Shown here piece by piece: positions 29,286-36,291 of a stretch of 64,000 nt of DNA; within the stretch, counting starts at the first letter, position 1, and each line of letters starts with the position of its first letter. The stretch comes from Paraburkholderia sejongensis (GTDB lineage: Bacteria; Pseudomonadota; Gammaproteobacteria; Burkholderiales; Burkholderiaceae). Location: positions 62,001 through 126,000 of the forward strand of contig NZ_JAJITD010000017.1 of the NCBI RefSeq assembly GCF_020880815.1, in the 5' to 3' direction. A model generated the notes under the pieces. That model saw nothing but the letters and a program-made list of their open reading frames with translations. It had not been told where the DNA came from and searched no databases. The translations under genes and the position numbers were made by a program.

Positions 29286-29515
29286 GCGCCCTCCGCACGA
29301 TAGTTCTGCGGATCCGCGATCCATTTATGAATCTCGCGGTTCGACCATACAGCGCAGCGTTTGGTGAGATGCTGACGCTTTGGGAACCGGCCGGCGAGCT
29401 CTCGCTGCCGAACCGATTCCCTGCTCATGGGAATGAACACCTTGATCTGCTCCCAGCGGGACAGACCGTCGACCGGGAGGGTTGCGCCAACGGGCGCATT
29501 TTCCTGAATCGCCAT
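29282..29515 (-). CDS. AlpA-family phage regulator
   Basis: The 77-residue protein contains LSRWEQIKVFIPMSRESVRQ, then ELAGRFPKRQHLTKRCAVWS and NREIHKWIADP, the AlpA/CP4-57 regulator helix-turn-helix pattern with the terminal W.xxEI..W element. AlpA in E. coli CP4-57 activates the excisionase gene. The ATG at 29515 has a clean AAGGAG site eight bases upstream. It is the first gene of the leftward AlpA, PC4, Ash-like operon. The excisionase-like gene at 37167 to 37928 is a possible target. Confidence 0.85.
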   Translation of the reverse strand: MAIQENAPVGATLPVDGLSRWEQIKVFIPMSRESVRQRELAGRFPKRQHLTKRCAVWSNREIHKWIADPQNYRAEGA

Positions 29516-29603
29516 TGCTTGCACTCCTTGTGCGTCGTTGTGACGGAGTGCATTTGGCCGACGCAAGGCCCCCTTTCGGCTAGGAGGGCGTGGAATGTCG
29601 ACG

Positions 29604-29893
29604 CTACTTGGCTTTGGCGGCCATACCGAAAGGATCATGCGGTACGAGTGCAAGGGCCTTGCGCTCGCGTTGGGGGGCTGAGCCCTGCTGGATGATTTGC
29701 GCGAGGCGCTGACGGCTGATACCAAACTCCGTGGCTGAGCATGGCGGACTTTCGCGATTTGTGTTTCCGTAACCTTATCGCTGGTGACACCTCGTTTGCA
29801 GGCGATGGTGCACGCCGCGAAGCGTTCAACGATGCATTCGCCCGAGAAATCGCTGTGTCGATCGCTCGCCAATCTCGTGCCGAGGTGCGTCAT
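29604..29893 (-). pseudogene. Frameshifted helix-turn-helix regulator remnant
   Basis: In the minus strand, one frame ends TSDKVTETQIAKVRHAQ and the next frame, open from about 29774, reads ATEFGISRQRLAQIIQQGSA and ends at a TAG at 29604 with LVPHDPFGMAAKAK. Joined, they make a plausible DNA-binding helix-turn-helix (TQIA, then GISRQRLAQII), split by a single-base change near 29725. The second frame has no start codon of its own. It could be a decayed repressor of the element or a sequencing error. The upstream extent of the first frame (ATG at 29893) is uncertain. Confidence 0.4.
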
Positions 29894-30122
29894 GGTTAAT
29901 CGTACTGACATCGCACCTCGCGCGGCCGCTGAGATGAACGCCGCCGCCAAGGCATTGACTCAGGCAAATGCATTGTTCGTCGTCCTGGGAAAAATGGGCA
30001 GCGGCAGCATTGATCTCACCGAGGCAGTCTTGCTCGCCCAAATTGGCGCTGAATTGACTGCAAATTACGGCGACCGCGCCGCGGATGAAGCCGACTTCTT
30101 CGCGGAGGTCCGCCATGGATAA
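29892..30122 (+). CDS. Unknown small element protein 1
   Basis: The 76-residue protein starts at an ATG with GAGGT seven bases upstream. It is mostly helical, with AAAEMNAAAKALTQANALFV and SIDLTEAVLLAQIGAELTAN. I do not recognise the family. It is the first of four overlapping small genes running into the primase-helicase gene, with the next ATG overlapping its 3' end by eight bases, so expression as one operon is very likely. Confidence 0.65.
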   Translation: MVNRTDIAPRAAAEMNAAAKALTQANALFVVLGKMGSGSIDLTEAVLLAQIGAELTANYGDRAADEADFFAEVRHG

Positions 30123-30369
30123 GCGACTGGCCAATCACACCGACGCGCTGAACACCGGCCACGATGTGGCGACATGTGCACTCGAAGGCTTTCAACGCCT
30201 CGAAAAAGTGCTGAAGGCGATGGAGCGCTTCGCGAGCCTGGCCGGCGCGGACGAGCTCGCCACGCTGGCCAAGGAAGGCGCGCTGGTCGCCGACAGATAC
30301 GCCGACCTTGCTGACGGCGACGCAAAGCGATTTCGGGACGCTGCCGAGGAGATCGCACATGGCCAATAA
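30115..30369 (+). CDS. Unknown small element protein 2
   Basis: The 84-residue helical protein (ALEGFQRLEKVLKAMERFAS, then ALVADRYADLADGDAKRFRD) has CGGAGG at good spacing before its ATG. It overlaps both neighbours in the operon. It is acidic at the C-terminus and could form a helical bundle. The family is not recognised. Confidence 0.65.
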   Translation: MDKRLANHTDALNTGHDVATCALEGFQRLEKVLKAMERFASLAGADELATLAKEGALVADRYADLADGDAKRFRDAAEEIAHGQ

Positions 30370-30703
30370 AGCGACGCGCTCCGCAGTGGCTGAGCAACTG
30401 GACGTCAAAGAGGTCGTCTTCGCGATGGACAGCGCTGCGGGTTTGTTCGCATACGCGAGCACGTCTTTCAGCGATCTGGCCGCGTTGTTCGAAGCGATCC
30501 AAGAATCTGCGCAGCGCGGTAATGGCTCGCTGACGCAGCGACTGGCATCGTTGGGCCGGAATTTGTGCGACGCCCTCGAGAGCGACTTCGGCAACTACCA
30601 AGACGATTATCAGGCCCGCACCGAGTGCTATTCGGCCGCATGCGTCAACGACGCCTCTTTGCGTGTCGGTAGCGATAAGGACTCCTCACAGGAAAGCGCA
30701 TGA
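30359..30703 (+). CDS. Unknown small element protein 3
   Basis: The 114-residue protein begins inside the end of the preceding gene. It is helical in the first 80 residues (DVKEVVFAMDSAAGLFAYAS, FEAIQESAQRGNGSLTQRLA) and polar afterwards. It shows a loose resemblance in length and helical content to small protein 2, but no clear homology. The function is unknown; its position in a replication operon suggests a control or accessory role. Confidence 0.6.
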   Translation: MANKATRSAVAEQLDVKEVVFAMDSAAGLFAYASTSFSDLAALFEAIQESAQRGNGSLTQRLASLGRNLCDALESDFGNYQDDYQARTECYSAACVNDASLRVGSDKDSSQESA

Positions 30704-31032
30704 GATTCCACCCGAAATTGATCAGAGTCGTGGACGGGGAGCCACATATCAACACCGCCGGCATCCTTCTGCTTTCTGCCGAGGCCGTACACGGACCGAC
30801 GCCTCCGGCTGCTGACGCCATCGTTCGCGCGCAGCGTACGATTGACGAGTTGCTCGCCGCGGCGCGCGCCGGCGGCTTCGCGAAAGCGGGAATCCTCGAG
30901 ACGATGATCGCAAAGGAGCGTCACTCCGATCGTGTAGTCGACATGGCACTGGAAGCGATGGCATGCATCGGCGGCCCGTCAGAGCTTGCAGCGGTGCTCG
31001 CGCGCGCTGGCTTCGATCCGGAGGCCTCATGA
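30700..31032 (+). CDS. Unknown small element protein 4
   Basis: The 110-residue protein starts in an ATGA overlap with gene 3 and ends in an ATGA overlap with the primase-helicase start at 31029. Segments include LIRVVDGEPHINTAGILLLS and helices around IDELLAAARAGGFAKAGILE. No known domain is recognised. The strict coupling to the primase suggests it is made with it in fixed ratio. Confidence 0.62.
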   Translation: MRFHPKLIRVVDGEPHINTAGILLLSAEAVHGPTPPAADAIVRAQRTIDELLAAARAGGFAKAGILETMIAKERHSDRVVDMALEAMACIGGPSELAAVLARAGFDPEAS

Positions 31033-33755
31033 GTGCTGTCATGGACGATCGCGCGGAAGTCGAAGCCGCCCTGCTCTGCATACCGCCATCTGTGCCTCGC
31101 GATGTCTGGTGGCGCATCGCGGCGGCGCTGAAACACGCGTTTGGTGACGACGGCTGGTCCACGTTTGTCAGTTGGAGCCGTGGAGCAGACAACTTCGACG
31201 AGGGCGCCGCGCGCGACACCTGGAAGTCTCTAAGCGCCAACAAGGGAATAACGCTCGGCACCCTGTTTGCTATCGCTGGGGAGCACGGCTACGAGCGCTC
31301 TGCGTCGCGCGTTGTCGTGGACCGTGCCGAACTTCAGAAGCGGCGCACCGTTCGCGAGGAACAGGCGAAGTCGGATACCGAGCAGCGTCTGCTGGAAGGT
31401 CGGAAGGCAGCAGCGACAGCATTAGCCGTGGTCTCGAAGGCTGCGCCTGCCGGCGCCGACCATCCGTACCTCGAGCGTAAAGTCGTCGCGCCGCCTGGTG
31501 AGCTCTACGAAATGCCGGTGGATAGGCTGTCCAAACTGATCGGCTACCCGCCATCGATGCGAGATGAGCGCCTGTGCGGTCGCATTCTGATCGCGCCGGT
31601 AGTGGTCGACGGCAAGCTCTCGACGATCGAAATGATTGACGAAGCGGGCCGGAAAGCGGCACTGAAAGGCGGCATCAAGTCCGCCGGCTACTGGACATCG
31701 GCATCCCTCGATCGGGCGTCCCGAATTCTGATCGCCGAAGGCATCGCAACAGCCCTCTCCGCGCACGCATGCACCGGCGTGCCCGCAGTGGCGGCGCTTT
31801 CTTGTGGAAACCTGCGCAAAGTGGCCGTGTCGCTGTCGCGCGCTTATCCAAGCGCTGCCCTGACCATTCTGTCGGACATCGGCAACGGGTCCGAGGATGC
31901 TCGCAAGGCGGCGGATGCAACCGGCGCCGCGCTGGCTATTCCTGACTTCGGGGGCAAGCGCGGTGACGATCAGACTGATTTCAACGATCTGCACCGGGTC
32001 GCCGGCGCCTCAATCGTTCGTCAGCAGATCGAAGCCGCCCAGCAGCTCGGCTTTCCCGGTCTCGAAGATAGGCCCTGTTATCGCCTGTATGAAAGCGGTC
32101 TGGAAATCGACGGGCGCAAGGTCAAGCCCGGCGTCTATTGGCATGGATCGAAGCCGGGCAAAACCGACGAGCCGCCGGTTTTGATCGATAAGTGGATCTC
32201 GACACCGCTTCGCGTGCTGGCCACGACGAGCAATGGCGAAGACGCCGAATATGGCCGGCTGCTCGAAATCCGGTCGCCGGCCGGGAAGTGGAAGAAATGG
32301 GCAATGCCGATGTCGATGCTCGCAGGCGATGGCAGCGAGGCGCGGGGCGTTCTGCTTAGCGAAGGCCTGGTCTTTGACCTGAACGACCGCAATGCGATCC
32401 TGCGCTACGTTGCCGCCCAGATTCCCACGGTGCGCATGCGCGCAGCTGCCGTCACAGGCTGGAATCGCGATGCCTTCGTGCTCCCGCACACCGTTATCGG
32501 CGCTGACGACATCTGGTTCCAGGCATCCGGCAGGACTGCGCCGTATGCGACGGCCGGCACAGTCGAAGGCTGGAAGGAGCTTGCCGCGCTCGCGACCGGG
32601 AATCCGCTGCTTATGCTGGGCATCTGCGCAGCCTTGGCGGGGCCCTTGCTCGGCCAGCTCAACATCGACGGTGCCGGGCTCCACATCTACGGCGATTCGT
32701 CCACCGGCAAGACCACGGCCGAGACCGCGGCGGTCAGCGTATGGGGCGGCCCGCAGTTCAAACGGACGTGGCGCGCGACGGCCAATGGCCTTGAGGGAGC
32801 GGGGACACTGCACTCCGACACACTGCTCGCGCTCGACGAACTCGGCGAAATCGATCCCAAAAGCCTGTATGAGGCGGCGTATGCGCTCATCAATGGGACG
32901 GGCAAAACGCGGGCCAACCGACACGGCGAGGCGAAGGCTGCGGCCCGCTGGCGCGTGCTTCTGCTGTCGACGGGCGAATTGACGATCGCGGCGCGGATGT
33001 CTGCCGGCGGCTTCGAGGCGAAAGCCGGTCAGGAGCTTCGAATTCTGGACATTCCCGTGCAAGGCCGCTATGGGCTGTTTGAAGAGTTGCACGGGCGTGC
33101 ATCAGGCAGCACGCTGTCGGACGAGATCCGCAACAAGTCGGCGCAGCACTACGAGCATGCGGGGCCGACGTTCGTCGAGGCGTTGATTCGGGCGCTGCGC
33201 GAGGGTCTGCAGCTCTCAGACGAACTGCATTCCATCACCGAGCGACTTAAAGCGGCCGAAGGTCAGGAGCGGCGAGCCGCGCGCACATTCGCACTGTGCG
33301 GGCTTGCCGGAGAACTTGCTGCCCGTTGGAATGTGGTGCCGTGGGCTGCCGGAGAAGCGACAGACGCGGCTGCACATGCGTTCGACATCTGGCGTAAGCG
33401 CCGCGGCGCCGCAGGGGGAAGTTCCGAGCACGGAGCCATTTTGCGCGCGGTTTCTGACTTCATCGATCGTCACGCGGACAGCCGATTCTCCAACATCGAC
33501 GGCAGCGCCGACATCACCCGCGATCGCGCTGGTTACTGGAAACAGGACGGCTCACGTCGACTCTACCTATTCACTTCGGTCGGTCTGCGCGAAGCCACGA
33601 AGAGCTTTGAGCTGCTTCGAGTTACCGCGGCCCTTCACAAGGCGGGCGCCCTCGCGGCCACAGACCTAGACAAGCGATCGAAGAGGACGCGAGACCCGAC
33701 AGGCAGATCTGTGCCCCTGTACCACGTCGACCCGGAAGCCCTCGACCACGAGTAA
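31029..33755 (+). CDS. Primase-helicase with PriCT-2, Toprim and DUF927 domains (P4 alpha-like role)
   Basis: The 908-residue protein has a PriCT-2-like N-terminus (residues 10 to 80, with IPPSVPRDVWWRIAAALKHA), a Toprim domain (from about 225: RILIAEGIATALSAHACTGV, later ALTILSDIGNGSEDARKA and DDQTDFNDLH), and a DUF927 superfamily-III-like ATPase. Walker A GDSSTGKTTA lies near residue 555 and Walker B LLALDELGE near 600. It should prime and unwind the element's own origin. The Toprim acidic pair reads SDIGN rather than the usual D.D form, so primase activity may be altered. The start is the ATGA overlap at 31029. The symmetric repeat arrays begin 26 bases after the stop. Confidence 0.9.
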   Translation: MSAVMDDRAEVEAALLCIPPSVPRDVWWRIAAALKHAFGDDGWSTFVSWSRGADNFDEGAARDTWKSLSANKGITLGTLFAIAGEHGYERSASRVVVDRAELQKRRTVREEQAKSDTEQRLLEGRKAAATALAVVSKAAPAGADHPYLERKVVAPPGELYEMPVDRLSKLIGYPPSMRDERLCGRILIAPVVVDGKLSTIEMIDEAGRKAALKGGIKSAGYWTSASLDRASRILIAEGIATALSAHACTGVPAVAALSCGNLRKVAVSLSRAYPSAALTILSDIGNGSEDARKAADATGAALAIPDFGGKRGDDQTDFNDLHRVAGASIVRQQIEAAQQLGFPGLEDRPCYRLYESGLEIDGRKVKPGVYWHGSKPGKTDEPPVLIDKWISTPLRVLATTSNGEDAEYGRLLEIRSPAGKWKKWAMPMSMLAGDGSEARGVLLSEGLVFDLNDRNAILRYVAAQIPTVRMRAAAVTGWNRDAFVLPHTVIGADDIWFQASGRTAPYATAGTVEGWKELAALATGNPLLMLGICAALAGPLLGQLNIDGAGLHIYGDSSTGKTTAETAAVSVWGGPQFKRTWRATANGLEGAGTLHSDTLLALDELGEIDPKSLYEAAYALINGTGKTRANRHGEAKAAARWRVLLLSTGELTIAARMSAGGFEAKAGQELRILDIPVQGRYGLFEELHGRASGSTLSDEIRNKSAQHYEHAGPTFVEALIRALREGLQLSDELHSITERLKAAEGQERRAARTFALCGLAGELAARWNVVPWAAGEATDAAAHAFDIWRKRRGAAGGSSEHGAILRAVSDFIDRHADSRFSNIDGSADITRDRAGYWKQDGSRRLYLFTSVGLREATKSFELLRVTAALHKAGALAATDLDKRSKRTRDPTGRSVPLYHVDPEALDHE

Positions 33756-33759
33756 CGAG

Positions 33760-34260
33760 ATGGGCGGTTTATTTTCTAGAGGGAACAAAGGGAACATAGG
33801 GAACGCACCGACAGACAAGGCTCACGGCGTTCCCCGCTTCCAAATCGGGAGGGAACGGAGGGAACAACGAAAGCACATGGATCAGCTGCCGGATTTGTTC
33901 CCCCCGTTCCCTGACGACCACTCTGCCGGGAACGGCGAACCCCTTGCCGGGCAAGGCGTTCCCCCCGTTCCCGCTGTTCCCTTGCTTTTCAGAGAAGCAT
34001 GGACGTTGAATCATCCGGTGGACGGTGGGCGCACGGCACGCGGAATATGTGACTCTGTCATGTATGTCAGTCATGTCAGCCCCTTATGCGGCAAGGCTTC
34101 GATCCCGACACGGCCCACTTTCAGCGTGTCAGGGCGTGTCAGGAATGACGAAGGGAAGGGTTCGCATGACACGCCTGACATTGCTGCAGCACCCCGTGTT
34201 ATGGCTGAAAGCGTCGCTGGTAAAGCGTCTGATCAACCTGACCCATCTGACGCGCACTAG
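33760..34260 (+). CDS. Doubtful reading frame spanning the symmetric arrays
   Basis: A 166-residue frame starts five bases after the primase stop. Its translation mirrors the DNA repeats: GNKGNIGNA from the first array and VMYVSHVS from the second. The opposite strand is also open across the first array and gives a similar GNSGNGGN text. Because both strands code equally, I think the open frame is a by-product of 9-base phasing and may not be a protein. No ribosome-binding site beyond the primase end is seen. Confidence 0.2.
   Translation: MGGLFSRGNKGNIGNAPTDKAHGVPRFQIGRERREQRKHMDQLPDLFPPFPDDHSAGNGEPLAGQGVPPVPAVPLLFREAWTLNHPVDGGRTARGICDSVMYVSHVSPLCGKASIPTRPTFSVSGRVRNDEGKGSHDTPDIAAAPRVMAESVAGKASDQPDPSDAH
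33781..33981. repeat. Array A: twelve GGGAAC/GTTCCC hexamers with perfect two-fold symmetry
   Basis: GGGAAC occurs at 33781, 33790, 33799, 33851, 33860 and 33928. GTTCCC occurs at 33829, 33897, 33906, 33958, 33967 and 33976. The order is +++ - ++ -- + ---. Every pair mirrors exactly about base 33881 (start of one plus end of its partner is always 67762). Grouped copies are 9 bases apart. The sequence between hexamers is only partly conserved between the arms. Transcribed or single-stranded, the copies could pair into a rod of 6-bp helices separated by 3-by-3 internal loops, with a 31-base terminal loop (33866 to 33896). It starts 26 bases after the primase-helicase gene. Confidence 0.9.
34056..34252. 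repeat. Array B: GTCAG/CTGAC units with near two-fold symmetry
   Basis: GTCAG-type units lie at 34057 (GTCAT), 34066, 34075, 34128 and 34138. Inverted units lie at 34105 (CCGAC, degenerate), 34145 (ATGAC), 34166 (ATGAC), 34175, 34229 (CTGAT), 34238 and 34247. The outer triplets are spaced 9 bases and mirror exactly about position 34154; the inner pairs mirror to within one base. The layout and length (about 195 bases) copy array A with a different core sequence. Array B is less perfect, especially at its right end. Confidence 0.75.
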
Positions 34261-34315
34261 AGCGAACGAAGTAACTGAGTCACGGCAACATGACTATCGT
34301 ATAACGGAGATGAAT

Positions 34316-34960
34316 ATGACCGCCCTGCGGTTTTTGACAGTCAAAGAGGCAAGTGCAGCCATCGCCGCTGCATTGGACATTGCGGATACTGACGACCGTG
34401 CATATGCGGCGCGATGCCATAAGAAGGCTTTGGAGGATGCGATCGCGAGTAATGCCATCGTCTACCGTGACCCAGTAAGCCGCCTGCGGATCAGTCGCGA
34501 AGGGATAGTCGCGGCGCTCGTTGCGCACAACTGCGTAATCAGCGTCGCGGATCTGAATGTGTGGCTCGATAGCATCGGGATCGGTGTGCGCGTCGCTGCG
34601 TCCGGTGACGAGCAGGTGAAGCCGGCAGATTTGACCACCGACGAGCGGCCGAGCAGCGAGTCACTCGCGAAGGCTTTGAGCCCATACCTGAGAACTGGTC
34701 GTGATTTCGACTGGCTGCGAAAGCGCCTCACTGAGGCGAAGCGATACCCTCGATTGTTGAAGTACCGAGTGTTTAAAGGCACCTCGGCGCGCTGGGAGGT
34801 CGGTGGCGTCGTGCTTTATCTCATCGAGGAAGGCGAACTGACGCGCGAAAAAGCGAAAGCTGCGCTGACGAAGTATTTCCCCCGGCACCAGTACGTGTTG
34901 GACAACCCGTCAATCCAAGGCGACCGCTCGGCCGCCTCGTTCATACCGAGCGGCATCTAG
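34316..34960 (+). CDS. Unknown element protein with possible DNA-binding N-terminus
   Basis: The 214-residue protein starts at the ATG at 34316, which has GGAG six bases upstream; the ATG at 34310 overlaps that site. The sequence is protein-like throughout: ALRFLTVKEASAAIAAALDI, then HKKALEDAIASNAIVYRDPV, and a C-terminal stretch TREKAKAALTKYFPRHQYVL. The first part could be a helix-turn-helix of the excisionase/MerR sort (TVKEASAAI), but I cannot confirm it. The position right after the arrays makes it a candidate array-binding protein. The family is not recognised. Confidence 0.65.
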   Translation: MTALRFLTVKEASAAIAAALDIADTDDRAYAARCHKKALEDAIASNAIVYRDPVSRLRISREGIVAALVAHNCVISVADLNVWLDSIGIGVRVAASGDEQVKPADLTTDERPSSESLAKALSPYLRTGRDFDWLRKRLTEAKRYPRLLKYRVFKGTSARWEVGGVVLYLIEEGELTREKAKAALTKYFPRHQYVLDNPSIQGDRSAASFIPSGI

Positions 34961-34983
34961 CAGGTCTACCCCTCCTCCCGCAA

Positions 34984-35033
34984 TACGGCCGCCGTACGGT
35001 GGCCGTACGGTCGCATCTACCCATCGCCGTATC
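34984..35033. promoter_or_regulatory. CCGTACGG repeat cluster upstream of coiled-coil gene
   Basis: The self-complementary CCGTACGG occurs at 34992 and 35003, 11 bases apart, flanked by ATACGGC at 34984 and GCCGTAT at 35027. A one-turn spacing of identical palindromes in front of a gene suggests a cooperative operator. A further hairpin (GGCAACC with GGTTGCC, 35054 to 35074) sits just before the ribosome-binding site of the gene at 35091. Confidence 0.45.
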
Positions 35034-35090
35034 TAGACTCCTCTCAACGTCTCGGCAACCCGTGAGCGGTTGCCTCACCGAGAGGAGTCC

Positions 35091-35930
35091 ATGAAACGCA
35101 ACAACCAGAATGAAGCCGTAGCCCAGGCGCCAAAGCTAACTCTCGCGATCGACGCCGAGACGCTTAACGAGATGCACGGGCTGCTCGATCAGCGCAAAAA
35201 GCTCGACGACGTAATGAACAGCGCTCCAGCGGAGATCGCAGCCGCTGAGGCCGAACTAGCCAATCTGCGCTGCCAGCTCGGCGCCCTTGAAGCGGATGTC
35301 GTGCTCATCGATGACGCCAAGCTCCCCGCCCTGCAGAAAGAGATCGCAAAGCTCGCCGACACGATCGACACCAAAGACCTCACTTTGCGTCGCCTGAAGG
35401 CTCGCGTCGAGGCACTCGAGGCGCGCGCCCCCGAACTCGACAGCAAGATCGAAATCGCCATCGGATATGTCCGCGTTGAGGCGAACATGGCGGCGCAAGA
35501 TATTCAGGTCGCACTGGCCGAGGAACTGCGAAACAAGGTCGCCGAAGTCAGATACATCTACGCGAAGTTGCGCGCGCTGCAAGGCTTCGTGCCGCACACG
35601 AGAACCAGCGATTTTCTGATCAGCGCCTATGTGCCAGACCTCGAAAGCTGCATGCGCATCAACACCAGCACTGGTCACTACGACGCAGCGCCGAATCTGC
35701 TGGCATCCGCCGATGCGGATACCGCTGAAGCAGAGGCTGAAGTGGCCGAGGCTCTCAAACCGATCACTGCAGCGCTTCTTGTCGCTCGGAAACACAAACC
35801 ATATGTGCCGCTCGCGAAGCGCCCTCAACTCTACGTGAACCGAGGAACGTTGGTCGATCTCAGCGATTCCTCTGCCGCTGCCGTGCTCGCACAGCAAGGC
35901 TCTGTTCTCGGCACGCCGGAAGTGAAGTGA
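35091..35930 (+). CDS. Coiled-coil element protein of unknown function
   Basis: The 279-residue protein has GAGGAG just before its ATG. Residues 30 to 160 show long heptad-rich helices (for example LDDVMNSAPAEIAAAEAELA and LQKEIAKLADTIDTKD) typical of a coiled coil. The C-terminal part (KPYVPLAKRPQLYVNRGTLV) is globular-looking. It might be a structural or DNA-organising phage protein, but no family is recognised. The next gene starts in its stop codon (TGATG), so the two are coupled. Confidence 0.7.
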   Translation: MKRNNQNEAVAQAPKLTLAIDAETLNEMHGLLDQRKKLDDVMNSAPAEIAAAEAELANLRCQLGALEADVVLIDDAKLPALQKEIAKLADTIDTKDLTLRRLKARVEALEARAPELDSKIEIAIGYVRVEANMAAQDIQVALAEELRNKVAEVRYIYAKLRALQGFVPHTRTSDFLISAYVPDLESCMRINTSTGHYDAAPNLLASADADTAEAEAEVAEALKPITAALLVARKHKPYVPLAKRPQLYVNRGTLVDLSDSSAAAVLAQQGSVLGTPEVK

Positions 35931-36145
35931 TGAGCGCACTTAACCTCGCGAAATCCGAGCGGATCATCAAGCGCATCTCTTCCGGCGGCGCGCGACACGT
36001 CATCGTGGAGAACAGGCGTACCGAGATGATCGCCGTCATGACGGAGAGCGGCGTGCATGTCGCCACCATGAGCCGACGCGCGGCCGTCAGGGACGGCTTG
36101 ATCGTGCAGACGCCGTCGTCGAAGTCCAGACGGCGCAGGACCTGA
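35930..36145 (+). CDS. Unknown small basic protein coupled to coiled-coil gene
   Basis: The 71-residue protein starts in a TGATG overlap with the upstream stop codon. Composition is basic with SALNLAKSERIIKRISSGGA near the start and an Arg-rich tail. The small size and charge fit a nucleic-acid-binding accessory protein. The C-terminal Arg run could be frame noise. Confidence 0.5.
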   Translation: MSALNLAKSERIIKRISSGGARHVIVENRRTEMIAVMTESGVHVATMSRRAAVRDGLIVQTPSSKSRRRRT

Positions 36146-36291
36146 AAATCGCGTCCCAGCCGGCGGTGGGCATGTGAGCAAAACACCGGCAACTGTCGAC
36201 GCTCATGGAAGCGGGGGCCTTTCCCGGTTTGTCAGGCCGGGCCAACCCCGCGGCGGGCGACAGTACAACCTCCAACCTCAAAGACAGCGCT

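Noticed and set aside
33781..33981. CRISPR array
   Set aside because: The units are 6 bases with spacers of 3 to 37 bases in both orientations, which is not the structure of a CRISPR repeat-spacer array, and no cas genes are near.
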